Source of the DNA: Sphaeramia orbicularis
Taxonomy: Eukaryota; Chordata; Actinopteri; Kurtiformes; Apogonidae
Direction of reading: 5' to 3'
DNA: 64,000 nt
Assembly: GCF_902148855.1 (NCBI RefSeq)
Contig: NC_043969.1
Span: 30,075,853-30,139,852 of the forward strand
In this document: positions 10,536 to 23,100 of the stretch, in pieces
Position numbering within the stretch: the first letter of the stretch is position 1
How the letters are laid out: each line of letters begins with the position of its first letter
Notes under the pieces: model-generated
What the model saw: only the letters and a program-made list of their open reading frames with translations
What the model was told of the DNA's origin: nothing
The model's database searches: none
Made by a program: the position numbers and the translations under genes

Positions 10536-13208
10536 AATAAATAGATTTATTAATACAGTAATTTATAGTATTTTGAAGACATATTCAATGGAAGGCTCAT
10601 ATTTTGTCAAATTTCTCAAATGCTAATTATACCGACATTTACATTTAGTGTATTGTGTTTATAAATGCATATTTCTCACATTTCCTCCTTTCCATATTGA
10701 CTTTGGATAGGCGATTAACCGAGTTACACCAGAAATGATCAAAAGCTTTAGTAGTAAAATATATCTATTTTTATTTATTCCTTTGTTGTTGTTTTTTTTT
10801 TTTACTCTATTAGAATAGGGTGCTGAGCCTTAATAACCTATTGGGAAACTTTGCTGTTTTGTTAGTCTGAGTATGCTGTTATGACTGTACACAGGAGGCC
10901 TGGAATAGAATAAGGGAATGTGCCGAAAAAAATAAATGTTGGTTTCTTCCGATGTAGGCAAAGGTTGGGGATGAGAATTTATTATTCACAATGAAAACCA
11001 AACAGCTAATAACTATCATTAGTTCAGAACAAACTGATACAATTCATGATAGTATTAAAATGTGGTTCTGATTATACGTAAAAAAAAAAAAAAAAAAAGG
11101 CCTGTAGAGAACTCCCAAAAAGTCTCACATTTCCATATTGCAACATTTAACTGATAATTTAAAATATACAATGATGCAATACAGCCGAGGTTAAAGTCAC
11201 ATGTAAAAACAATACAGAAGAAAAACAGTAGAAGACAAATAAGCCCCCATCTGTTGTAATTATCATCTTATTACCCAGTGGAAATGACTTGTCTCTGGTG
11301 GGAAAAGCTTCTTGGGGCAAAACATACACACAACATTACAGCAGACTGCTTCAGCCTTCATCATAACAACATGAACATCAGCTGGTGCGTTGCCTCAAGC
11401 AGAACAACAGCATCTATGTTCATTTACAGCTACGTCACAACATGGTATTGTTAGGTTGAAAGTCAATTAACAGCATGTTTTGATCTGTGTGAGCTCACCT
11501 TTATTTATTAATTTATGTTTTTCTCTGTGAAACTTCAACTCCTATTCATGTTTCTCTCATCATTATTGCAATTATATTCACATAACTTTTGGGGCAGTAT
11601 AATAGTAGATGAATAAATAGAAAATAATAAAATATTAGGCTTTCTTAAGATTATGAGTGCCTGATTCTGTTTAATATTTTTTAAGCTTTAAAGACTACAT
11701 GAAGACCTTAAACCTCTTGTCCAAAGTGTAAACCCTGGATTTTACACAGTAAAGACATTATGATAAGAACTGTGGCCTAAGAGTCACCAGTGACCATTCA
11801 CCAGTGCTTGAACGTCACAGATATGCCAAACATTAAAAATTGTGCTGCCCCCCAAAAAAATAACAAGTAAATTTTTCTTTGCATCGCCTTTAGTTTGGAT
11901 GGGACTCATTCACTCTGGCATTATTTATGGCACACAATGCTTATACAATGTCACAATAAATGTCACAACATGTTTCTGCAGTACATTAATATTCCACCAA
12001 GATCTTGTGCTGATGATGTGAGAGTCGGGCTGTTGTGTAAAATCTTCTCAGGTTCTCAGTGGGGTTCTAGTCTGGACTCTCTGGTGGTCAGTCTAGCTTG
12101 ATGAATCCGAATATTGGAATCTGTGTCATCAGGGAGGAATAAATCCTCTGATGTTCACACCTGGTCACTCAGTATATTCAGGTTCAGCTGACCCCTTTTT
12201 TTTTTCTGAATTTACACCTGACCAATTGATGCAACAAAGCATGATGGGTAATCACTTGACTGACTTCTCTTCTTACCCTGATGCACCCATCACACTGGTG
12301 CAGGGTCAGTCTGGACTTAACACCACATGACCCTTGTCCATTGAAACACAGTCTAATCTTAATGCTTAATGCTGTCTGTCAAAGAAGCAAACTTCACTGT
12401 GTCACAATGTGGTCACGTATGAAGAAACCAGAAGAACATTTGTACTATCAATGTAAGCAATACTGATCACTATACATGTTCAGGGTTCGATGTTTCATGA
12501 TTCAACTTATGATAGTGTCAGTGCTTTTAACAGATCTGAGGCGGCCTTCAACATAATGGAGAAGAAACCAGATCAAGCTGATGCACAGTAGTGGAAGAAT
12601 GCTTTTGGACACCAATAAATTTTACACAATCTCAAATATTATCATGAAATATTTGCAGTATTTTTTGTGTGTGTGTGTGTGTTTCAAAAGGTGTAGCAAC
12701 ATCAAACATACACATACAAATGCAAATTATGATGATGATGACGATGATGATGATGATTGTTATTGTTTAATGTTTACAAGAAAATTTAAGAAAACTAAAT
12801 TCTTGACAGTTTCAACATGTCATGCCCTGGATGTGTTTCATTATCTTGCTGAAACATCAAATTTTGACCTCAATCGAACAGAGCATGTGCAGAAGGGATC
12901 ATGTGGGTTTTGATGTTCCACATTACTTGGCAGAGTTTAATGACTTAAAAGTGATTCTTAATGCAATATATCACAAATGCATGGGGTATCAAAAAGCTTT
13001 TTTTTTTTTTCCACCACCATATTTGTATGATTTACACAGTAAGTTTAATCATACAAAATGTGGAAATGCCAGTAGAACATATACAGTATATGTTTTCAGC
13101 GTGCAGTACTAGATTACTGTATACACCACACCCCATTTCTTTCTCCCTGGGGTATGTATGTCCCTGCTTTACACTTTAAAGTAACAGGTTCATGGACATA
13201 AACCAGGT

Positions 13209-13215
13209 TATAAAA
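13209..13215 (+). promoter_or_regulatory. TATA box of gene 4
   Basis: TATAAAA 54 bp before the ATG at 13263. GCCTGCAGAG lies about 15 bp before the ATG, as in gene 3. Confidence 0.7.
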
Positions 13216-13262
13216 AAAACAGGGGGGTCAGTGTCGAAGAGGCGAGCCTGCAGAGAAGAGCG

Positions 13263-16200
13263 ATGCTGCTGCTGAAGCTGGTCCTCCTGGTCCAGGTGAT
13301 CCGGAAGGGAACACCCATGTGCCGGCTGCTGGGGAGGGCACAGCCGCCTGAAATGACCAAGGCTGGAGACTTCATCCTGGGTGGTATCTTCACCTTTCGT
13401 ACCGGGTACAGAGGCAGGGTGCCTACCTTTCAGACCATACCCGACCCTCCAACGTGTAGACAGTAAGTATATTTGTTTAATGTAAATTTTTGTTCTGCAG
13501 TTTACAACATTGTTTAATGCATTATTGTCTGTTTCAATTCAGCATAAATACAAGAGAATTCAAATTTGCTCAGACCATGATCTTTGCAATTGAAGAAATA
13601 AACCAAAATCCTGCTATTCTCCCACACCATACACTGGGGTACAAGATATACAATGCTTGTGGGTTGACAAATATTATCAAATCTGCAATAGATTTAGCCA
13701 ACGGTCAGAGGGAGATTATAGATCAGAGGAATTGTACAAAGGCTGAGACTGCACAGGCTGTACTGGGGCACTCTGGATCCACACCTACAATGGGATTTGC
13801 TCAGATTATCGGAAGGTTCTGGATCCCTGTGGTAAATATGTGTTTAACTGTTACTACAATACTGTAATTTGAATTAAAACACCCTAGGATATGTAACTTT
13901 CTCAGGTGGCTGCATCTTTTAGCATTTGTGAACTCTCAGAAACCTTTTCTAATGCTCTCTCCTTTTATTTGTTCTGCAAAGCTCAGCCATTTTGCAACCT
14001 GTACCTGCCTGAGCGACAGAAAGGAGTTTCCATCCTTTTTCAGGACTATCCCCAGTGACCTCCACCAAAGCAGAGCTCTGGCAAAGCTGGTCAAGCACTT
14101 CGGCTGGACATGGGTGGGGGCAATAAGTAATAAAAATGACTATGGTGTCAATGGTATCGCCTCTTTTATAAAAGCTGCACAAGAACAAGGGGTTTGCATA
14201 GAGTATTACCAAGCCTTTGAGCAAACAGGTCCCCTTGGAGAATTAGCAAAAGTAGTTGAAACTGTGAAGTACTCCAGCTCTAAAGTCATTGTGGCTTTTA
14301 TGTCTCACAGAGAAATTAAAGTACTGGCAGCAGAGTTGTATAAGCAGAACATTACAGGACTGCAGTGGGTCGGAAGTGACGCTTGGATCACAGATCACTC
14401 TCTGACTGACAGTGAGGGACATAGCGTCCTGGTGGGCTCCATGGGCTTTGTTGTCAGCAGAGCCCGGATCCCGGGGTTGGAGGATCACCTCAGGGGACTC
14501 CACCCCTCACAGTTCCCTCACAGCCAGTTTTTCAGAGATTTCTGGGAAGGAGTGTTTGACTGCTCTTTGAACGAAGCAGAAAATATACAAAAAAAGCCAT
14601 GCAGTGGCTCGGAAAGCTTCCAGAATGTCCACTTGCAATTTACAGATGTGTCCGAGTTGAGATTCACTAATAATGTTTATAAGTCAGTTTATGCAGTGGC
14701 CTATGCCCTCCACAATCTGACCACATGTGAAGAGGGGGGAGGTCCGTTCTTTAACGCAAGTTGTGCAAATACAGCACATATTCAACCATGGCAGGTGAGA
14801 AAAAAAACAGAGAGATAATAGACATTTTACAATCAGTGTACTTTAGATTTAACTTGAATCTACATCATGAAGTTGAACCCTTTTAACTTTCTCTACAGGT
14901 GCTGCATTATTTACAGAACATCAACTTCACAACAACTCAGGGAGAGAGGGTGACTTTTGACCAGAATGGAGATTCACCTGCGAGATATGAACTTGTAAAT
15001 GTACAAAGTGCATCATCAGGAACCATACATGTTGCCACAGTTGGTGTTTTTGATGCCACTCTGCCTGATGAGAATCAAATTATATTAAATGATGTAGAAA
15101 TAGTTTGGGGAGGAGGAGGAGGAGGACATACGGTACACATTTATATTTCGCTGTTTTCATATTTCTGGACAATCAGTCACAATGCCATACTTAATAATAT
15201 TTCATAAGTTACATAAGGTACATTAGAAGACATTTGTGTGCTTATGTGGGGTTAATGTTGGAATCTGTGAGAAAAAAATTGTCTCAAGTACCTAAATCTA
15301 TGATAACAGACATAACTAACTGGCTTCTATGTAGAGGATTTGTGTAACATTTTATGCAAAAACCCTGATTTCCTGTCAGGTTTTTCAGTGTTTCTTTTCT
15401 GCTTTTTTGTTGGTGCATAACCGTACAACACTGGATACTTTTAGCTTAGAAAGGCAGTCTACAGACTCCTACGAAAACCTCATGTAACCACACAAGCACA
15501 TGCAAATCTAGAGAAGCTTTAGACATGTCTATGATTCATAAGACATTCCTACATGAGCTTCAAATGACATATGAGATACATAAAGTACATCTACCACACA
15601 TTTGTGCATCAGGTGCCTGTCTCAGTGTGCAGTGAGAGCTGTCCCCCTGGAAGACGTAAAGTCCTGCAAAAACAAAAACCTATTTGCTGCTATGACTGTG
15701 TACTGTGTGCAGAAGGAGAAATCAGCAACATCACAGGTGGGAATAATAAATGAAGTACACAAACATAAATTCAAAACAGTTCTCTGATTATCTTGATGTC
15801 TAACTGGTGTCTTCTTATTGTTTCTTTTAAAAACAGACTCTGTGGAGTGTCTCAAATGTCCCATTGAATTTTGGCCCAACACACGAGGAGACACGTGCAT
15901 TTTAAAAGAAATTGAATTTCTGTCTTTTGCAGAAATGATGGGAATCATTTTAACAGTTTTTTGTCTAATGGGAGCTTTTTTGACAACTATGATAGCGATA
16001 GTGTTCTTTCAGTTCAGGGAAACTCCTATTGTCAGGGCCAATAACTCAGAGCTGAGTTTCCTGCTGCTCTTCTCTTTGACCCTGTGTTTCCTGTGCTCTC
16101 TGACTTTCATCGGACGTCCATCTCAGTGGTCCTGCATGCTCCGTCACACAGCTTTCGGCATCACCTTCGTCCTCTGCATCTCTTGTGTTCTTGGTAAAAC

Positions 16201-16753
16201 TATAGTGGTGTTAATGGCCTTCAGGGCTACACTTCCAGGCAGTAATGTGATGAAATGGTTTGGGCCTGTTCAACAGAGACTCAGTGTTGTGGCTTTTACT
16301 CTCGTACAGGTTGTTATTTGCATACTTTGGCTCACAATCAACCCTCCGTTTCCATTTAAGAATCTGTTGCACTATAAAGACAGAATCATCTTAGAATGTA
16401 GTCTTGGCTCAGCAGTAGGTTTCTGGGCTGTGTTGGGTTATATTGGACTCCTGGCAATTTTATGTTTCATTCTTGCTTTTCTGGCTCGGAAGCTGCCTGA
16501 TAACTTCAACGAGGCTAAACTCATCACCTTCAGTATGCTCATATTCTGTGCAGTCTGGATCACCTTCATCCCAGCTTATGTCAGCTCTCCTGGGAAATTC
16601 ACTGTAGCTGTGGAGATATTTGCTATTCTGGCTTCAAGTTATGGACTACTCTTCTGTTTATTTATTCCCAAGTGTTTTATTATTGTAATGAGACCAGAGC
16701 AAAATACTAAAAAGCATCTGATGGGCAAAACAACAAAAGATATTCAATATTAA
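13263..16753 (+). CDS. Gene 4: OlfC/V2R-like class C olfactory GPCR
   Basis: Six exons: 13263-13462, 13543-13831, 13982-14794, 14899-15132, 15613-15736, 15837-16753; open for about 858 residues, all GT-AG. Signal peptide [18 protein letters not shown] is followed by [12 protein letters not shown] and [12 protein letters not shown]. Exons 1-3 have exactly the lengths of gene 3, its closest relative. The pocket motif is GSDAW, as in gene 3. Exon 4 ends with a run of six glycines (GGGGGG encoded by GGA repeats at 15107-15125) not seen in siblings, lengthening the VFT-linker junction. Exons 5 and 6 supply CCYDC and CLKCPIEFW, then seven TMs. The exon 3 segment 14295-14573 is nearly identical to gene 3 while flanking exon sequence is diverged. 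A possible polyadenylation signal lies at 16984-16989. Confidence 0.95.
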
Positions 16754-17036
16754 TATTTTTATCATTACTCCATTCAGTAAATACATGATCTACGTTATTA
16801 TCAGAAGAACCTTTCTCTTGAAAAAACCCTAAAAATAAGATTACAAAATGTAAATAAGTGTTAATAACACAAAATAAGATAAAGGGCTTGTACTTGAATG
16901 AAATAATGTGAGCCCCATATTGTTTGTCAATGCATTAGCCTCTTGTCATAATATGTTCTGTGTATTGTTCTGTAAAGATGGTTAATAAAATAACCTCTAG
17001 ATGGCAATGGCACCACAAGCAGGAATTTTTTATTAT

Positions 17037-17147
<111 letters not shown>

Positions 17148-17291
17148 TCATTTTTCTGTACATCTCTGTCTCATGCCTGACACCATCTGAACTTAACTGT
17201 GTGATATTTAGGGACTGGCTTTGGTCTTACAGGGTTGACCCATTTACTGGATCTATCTGTCATTTGAAGGGCTTCCCGTTCCTCAATTTAA

Positions 17292-17843
17292 CCCATAAAG
17301 ACCCAAACAGCCACTGGTGACCAAAAACATCTACTGATCTAACATGTTTATTAACTTCTGAACCATTAAACCTATAAATGACATGTGAATACTTGCTGTA
17401 AAATACAGTTTATCATCTTTTCATGGTCATCAGATATGACTCATTTGGATGTGCAGAGGCTCCGTAGTGAACGTGGAAACACCGTCATCTTCTACAACAT
17501 TGATTCACTAGTAAAACCCATGGAATTTGATAAACGAGTGGTTGTAGACACGTGTTTCTACGTTTGGTTAGCGATATCTTTGCAGAAAAAGTCACTTTTT
17601 CTTGAGTTTTCTCCAATTCTGATATGATATTCTTCAACTTTAATCTGAGCTTTTATGAACATCATCATAATTGTCAAATTAAATAATGGTAAAATACCTG
17701 ATTTTCACAACAAAAAAAAAAAAAACACTAAATGGAGAGGATAACATTATCATAAATAGTTACCAATCAATTAAGAAAAGTTAAATATAGAGAAAAAAAA
17801 ATATTTTGGACCTGCCACGAAAGTAGCACTGGGTCTTTATGGG
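17292..17843. mobile_element. piggyBac-like MITE, copy 1 of 4
   Basis: Begins CCCATAAAGACCCAAACAG and ends GGGTCTTTATGGG, with TTAA on both sides (17288-17291 and 17844-17847). TTAA target duplication and CCC termini are the piggyBac signature. At 552 bp it has no transposase. Other copies: 32296-32951, 39863-40404 (opposite orientation), 60966-61564. Confidence 0.8.
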
Positions 17844-18225
17844 TTAACCCCAAACAGATTACTTCATTGTAAATATATCTATTGGCTTTTAGTTTCGCTG
17901 CCCTCTCACCCTTGATCTGCTGCAATGATTACAAACAGTTACAATGATTACATACAGAGTCCAAGTTGAACTTTATCTATCTATTAATCACATTATCATA
18001 ATCACTTTATGAAAAGAGGGAAAATATTTTATTCCAACTTTATGGGTAACAGTATTTACCACAAAGCTAGGTTACAACCATAAAACATTTAATAATGCAA
18101 CAATTAATAAATGCAACATCTGTGAACAATTTTTTGGGATTAACTTTCTCAACATTTTACAGATTACCTGAAACAGTAGCCTAAATCTATTGTGATAACT
18201 ACTGTTTTAGTTTAATGTGGTTTCA

Positions 18226-18345
18226 GTCTAGTTTATTTATTTAACCTTTATTTAACCAGATAAGTTAGTTGAGAACTGTTTGGCATTTACGATAACAACC
18301 TGGCTAGTTATAAGTACATAGTTTAAGGGACACAGGTTGGGTTAG
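18226..18345. repeat. Dispersed fish repeat remnant
   Basis: Contains TTTATTTAACCTTTATTTAA and AGTTGAGAACTG, a combination I recognise as common in fish interspersed repeats. Its class is uncertain and no ends were found. Confidence 0.4.
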
Positions 18346-18528
18346 AAGATCCTCCATAAACATGAATAATCATGATCAGTCATCAATAGAAAATGTGTCC
18401 CATGTGTATTCTCGTCTTGTCCTTACCTAATCCTTCAGGTGCTTCAGTTACATGCAAATATTTTTCATATGTACGTCAGGGAATGGCCAAGTTTGTTGCC
18501 TCCTACACCTGAGTATCACTGGGAAACC

Positions 18529-18535
18529 TATAAAA
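18529..18535 (+). promoter_or_regulatory. TATA box of V2RL
   Basis: TATAAAA 53 bp before the ATG at 18582, the same spacing as gene 3 (53) and gene 4 (54). This argues that V2RL retains a V2R-type promoter. Confidence 0.65.
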
Positions 18536-18581
18536 CACATCCTTCCAAGAACCCTGACTGTGCCAAAGGCGAGGCTCTGAG

Positions 18582-21222
18582 ATGACAACACTGACATTTG
18601 TCTTCTTAACATTGCTCACTTGGATGGTGACATCTGGTACATGGCTCTGCCTGCACCAGTGTACTGAGCTCAGATGCTATGTACACCATGAAGAGATTAA
18701 TGGGTTCTTCTCAAATACTTCATTTAAACATGCTATTCTTCCTGACAACACAAAACTGACATATGAGAGGTAAGTATATTTTGATAATTACTGTATTCTA
18801 TGTATTTTTTTCCCAATGAACTCCACTTGTTTTCTGCTTATTAGCACGTTTGTTTAATGGAGGAACTCAACACCCCAGTGTGGATTCTGACATTCAACAG
18901 CAATTAGCCTGTAATTTGATGATTTCCTCAGTGGGGAACCAGCCTAAATTATGGGGGCCTAAACACCACATTGAGAAGCACTTTAAAAGACGATTAGACA
19001 ATCTCAAGAGGGGCTTGTTATGAGTCAATTATACTTTGATTTAAATTGTCTGTTATGTATAATTACATTATGTGCTCTTTAAACACAAGTACACCTCATG
19101 TGAGCAGCTGGAAGGTCAATATAAGTCATGAATGAAATAAAATGCTCACAATATTTGCTTTATTTAGAAGTGTGAATCTGTGTTTTATTTCCTTCTTTAG
19201 ATCTCCTGAAACAGAAGTAACCATGGAGGGCATTTTCACATTGGATGATATTAAAAGTGACAGTGCACGCTTCTCTTGCATTCCTGGTAATGGTTGCGTG
19301 AAGCTGCTGAAGATGGTAACAGAGGCTGTGAATGCGAAAACACACAACAGGCATGTCTGCAAATATGAAATTCAGCAGCCGTTTGTGTGTTTTCTGTGTG
19401 ATACCAGGTTCTTGCTTAAAGTAAAGGTGAGTTGCAAAGTTAGATGACAGGAGTCTGCTCTGAAGTTGATGATATAAAGTATTGGAAAATGCAAAGTGAT
19501 CTGATGTGTTTGTATGTATTTTTTCTTCATGCAGATAAATGATGATAGTGCAGCTCATAGCACAAATTACAAAGGTGTCTGTCCTTTATCTGTTCTGAGG
19601 TCAGCCCTCTGCTCTAACACCGTGTTCCTTCTTATGGACCAGAACAAACAGGACTGTGTCTGCATTCATGCATTCAGCCTCAAGGATACAGGTGTTTTGT
19701 ACAGAGAAGTTACATTTCCAGAATGTATTATTTGTATCCTGTCTGACTGCAAAGTGACCCTGAAGTACTCAGAGGACTCCAAATCGATGTTTGTCAGGAT
19801 CTGCTGTGTCCAGGTTTGCAAGTACAAATGTGGTGCATTAATTCTACATCAAAGCTGAAACACAGTGTAATTTATATTACAATAATGTTATTCACTGGTG
19901 GATAAATTATATTAAAAGATAGGTGTAGTTATCTAAAATTATTTCTTATTAGTACATCTGAATGGATGTCATGAGGACAAATGTGCTTTTACTATGTATG
20001 TGTTTATATATTTTATGTAGCTCAACAGTTAAATAGTTGCTGAAACAACTGCACAAGTACTTCAGGCAATATTTAACAACTGTATATTCATTGTGTGGTG
20101 TAATTTCAGTGTTAATTATGTAACAAAACTTTGCTGGAAATGTGTCATTCTGAATCATTACCAAATGGGAATGTCTGCTTTTGGAAAAATCCACAGAATT
20201 AAAACACTAAATAATGCCTGCAAATGTCAGCATTATTTAGTATTTTAATTCTGTGGATTTTCAATTAGAGAAAGTAAAAAACATAACATATCAGGACTGA
20301 TGAAGAAACAAACACGTACAGAAAAGGGTCTGATAGTTGTGTAATTTATGCCATCTCAAAGCAAATGTTATCTCCTCTGCCATTATTTGCACATTTTCAT
20401 CACTTTTTGTTTTTCTTTGTTCAATTCAGATGCTGTTTAAAGTCTATGCAACATATTATTTGAGAGGAGCTCACAAAGGTAACGACTAAGAAGAAAGTGT
20501 CATATGTTGAATTTCTTTAAACAGAAACACATTAATTTAAACATTTCTTAAATTGCATTGTATTTAATTTGTTTCCAGATGGTGTGCAGAGTGTCTGGCC
20601 TACAGACTCCAACAGATGTGTTGGAAAAAACACAATGTCCTCTGTGCTGCTACTAGGAATCTACATGACCAAAATGAGAATATCTCCAGATTCAGTCACC
20701 CCTGTTCTTGTCAGCAGCTTTGTGTTGCTTTTTGCCTTCACCGTGCATTGTGTTTTACCCCCGGTCACCTTCCATCAGCATTCTCAGTGGTCTCACATCA
20801 CTGTTGGGGTCTGTCTTTGTATTCTGGGGAGAACTGCACATTTGATAGTTGCCTTTCGGGCTGCACATCACGTCATGAGATCATTTTGTTCCCCTAAGCA
20901 GCCTTTGACGGTCCTGCCTGTCCTCGTGTTGCTTCTTGCTGTCACTTTCAACTCTGTGTTTCCAAGTAAGAATGTAAAACTCTTGTTTAAGAGTACGATT
21001 TCTGGGGCTAATGCGGGGCCAAGACTAAAATCATGGACTGTGTTAGGCCATGTAGAAGCACTGACCACACTGTACTGTATATTTGTGTCAGTTCTCACTT
21101 TGCTGCAATGTATCAGAACTAAATTAAGTGTTTTTGTACATGTGCAAATAGTAATCTGTCTGCAGTACTCAAGGATACCAACAAAGTATATACTGGTTAT
21201 TAAGATAAACATGGTGATTTAG
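18582..21222 (+). CDS. V2RL: highly diverged, shortened V2R-like gene
   Basis: Five exons joined by GT-AG junctions: 18582-18769, 19201-19426, 19535-19813, 20430-20478, 20579-21222. The frame stays open for about 461 residues. Intron phases are 2,0,0,1, i.e. the V2R series minus one exon. Exon 1 gives a signal peptide (MTTLTFVFLTLLTWMVTSGT). Exon 2 keeps traces of V2R exon 2: MEGIFTLDDIKSD against [11 protein letters not shown], and GCVKLLKMVTEAVN against [14 protein letters not shown] of gene 5. Exon 3 is short and cysteine-rich with no clear counterpart. Exon 4 (49 bp) replaces the linker exon and has no cysteine. Exon 5 resembles the 7TM exon: HSQWSH, LCILGRTAHLIVAFRA (siblings [19 protein letters not shown]), NSVFPSKN, SWTVLGHV. 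TM1 and TM6-7 look reduced. The VFT large exon and cysteine-rich linker are essentially lost, so ligand binding as in V2Rs is unlikely. Function unknown; an old pseudogene cannot be fully excluded. Confidence 0.62.
20186..20261. repeat. Near-perfect 32-bp hairpin in V2RL intron 3
   Basis: Left arm 20186-20217 and right arm 20230-20261 are reverse complements with one mismatch, around a 12-base loop. It could be a tiny foldback element or a structured RNA; nothing in the sequence decides between them. Confidence 0.8.
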
Positions 21223-22218
21223 ACCAGTTCACTATCACTATTGGAGTCACATTTTGTGCAATATCATTTGAACATGAGAGAAAAATTAAAAAAATAAAAT
21301 AAAATAAAATAAAATAAAACGCTATAATATAATTTTACTTTCTTTCTCTAATAAAACACAATACATCTACAGCAACTCAATTTCTCATATACAGCTTCAT
21401 TAAAAATTGTTCTACTCTTGATAAAATGCATCAGTTTAATATGATAAAGTAAAAAGAGCAAAATAAGAAGTCAAACTACATTAGATGATATAGAAATATA
21501 GTGAAGCACATGAATGAAGTTGACTTTTTTACATAAGATAAGAGTCACTTTAGTATTTGAGAATCTTAACAACTACCGTGGACATTTTTTATAACCTTGG
21601 CTGTATATTTTATACGTTTTCCGATCAAACAGGCTTAGATTCAACCAAAGAAAACAAAAAACTATTGTGTGTTATAGGTATATGTTACATTGTGTAGTCA
21701 ATTTGATCTTTATATTAAACTCAGTGTAGATGTGAAGGTTTAATGGTGTACATATTGGCCATTGATTTCTAATAAACATTGTTTGTGCAATTTCTTGTGA
21801 ACTTGTCTGAATTCCTTACAAATAAAGGAGAAATGGAAAAAAGAAGATGCTAACAAGTCAGTCATGAATCATTCCATTCATGATTATGTGTACTATTTTA
21901 ACAGTGAGGAGAGTAGTTCTTAATAGTGCATTGTAATGATTCAAGGGCGGGGAAAAAATGCAGTTCAGACAATAAAGATACATAAAAGCACTTCAGATAA
22001 TAAATAAAGGTATGCATTAAGTTAAAATTTTAAATAAGTGCCAGTTTAAGAGACAGTAATGACATATAAAATCAGGTAAAAGAGCAAATTAGTACACAGC
22101 AGCAGAACAGGTAACAGTGTTTCAGTTGATCATTTGTTTAAACAGTTCAAGAGTCTTGTCACTACAGAAAAAAAAAGAAAAAAAAAAAAAAAAACAGAAC
22201 CAACTAGAATAGCACTCA

Positions 22219-22355
22219 GAGACCGCAGACCTCCACCAAGGTAGATCAGTGCCAGCAATCACCACAAAATTCAATCATTTCTTCCTTGTGCCACTATCAA
22301 CATTGCCTGAAATTTTCATCCAAATCCATCCATAACTTTTTGAGTTATCTTGCAC

Positions 22356-22401
<46 letters not shown>

Positions 22402-22462
22402 TGACAGACAGACAGACCAATGCCGGCAAAAACATAACCTCCTTGGTGGTGGTAAATATTCT
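22219..22462. repeat. Interspersed repeat containing (CAGA)n
   Basis: Starts GACCTCCACCAAGGTAGATC and ends ACCTCCTTGGTGGTGG, so its ends form an inverted CCTCCACCAAGG pair. The interior includes TCCATAACTTTTTGAGTTAT and about 12 CAGA units. I recognise this as a common fish repeat, possibly the 3' part of an RTE-type LINE; the family is not certain. Confidence 0.65.
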
Positions 22463-22869
22463 TTAACCTGGAATACTGGGCCTGATACTTTGTTATTATG
22501 TGCCATAAGGAGGGAAGACATGCAGGTCATGTGAGGGTTTAATGGGGTCTTTCAGGATGCAGGAGGCCTTTTTCTACATCTTATGGTTGCAAGGACATGT
22601 TATTACTGCACATTACTGGGCAAATCAAATCCACATTTTAACTATACAAAGGCACTTGAGTTTTAAGTTACAATCACGTAACTAGACACATGACTGACAG
22701 GCATTTTACAACTTTAATTATTTAAATTAAATGCATTTTTTATAGAATACAAAATGTTATTGCTTAAAGCAATATTCTTTAATATTCAATATTCTTCAAT
22801 ATTCTGTATTTTTTCTCATTGTATGGATATAACTTAACAATAGACTAGAACAAGGATGATTATAAAACA

Positions 22870-23100
22870 TGAAAATGTTCACATTTTAAAAAGATAAGTT
22901 ATCAGATGATAATACCAGATTCTTCATGTTAGACTGTGACAAATTATCACATTTTAAAAGGATGATTTATCACATTATAATGTGATAAGTTTGTAGTGTC
23001 GTTATAATGTGAAAATCATATTACTTTACAATAACAATTTTCACATCATCACATAAAAATATATATTTTGTTATAATGTGAAATTTTTCTTGTTACAACT
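22870..23100. repeat. Palindromic TTATAATGTGA repeat cluster
   Basis: A perfect 22-bp palindrome lies at 22967-22988 (half-site TTATCACATTA). The motif TTATAATGTGA recurs near 23000 and 23080, with CACATTTTAAAA copies around 22880 and 22950. Probably a decayed palindromic MITE. Confidence 0.55.

Larger units (their letters stand above)
9656..13208. other. Intergenic spacer between genes 3 and 4
   Basis: About 3.5 kb without a supported gene. It holds a Tc1-type MITE (9767-10278), a compound triplet microsatellite (10373-10535), poly-A/T runs (10789-10803, 11080-11098), a short (GT)n at 12664-12682 and (GAT)n at 12729-12757. The part 11880-12460 looks like old transposon sequence but I could not find its ends. 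No receptor exon with a usable frame was found. Confidence 0.6.

Noticed and set aside
10193-10544. Open frames of over 110 codons on both strands
   Set aside because: They are created by the ACT/AAT/AAG triplet tracts and encode only runs of single residues.
10866-10900. TGCTGTTATGACTGTACAC, resembling the linker exon word CCYDC
   Set aside because: The match is about 15-19 bases with no splice sites or continuing similarity; chance or an untestable relic.
22286-22534. Open frame over the (CAGA)n repeat
   Set aside because: Generated by the tetranucleotide repeat inside an interspersed element.
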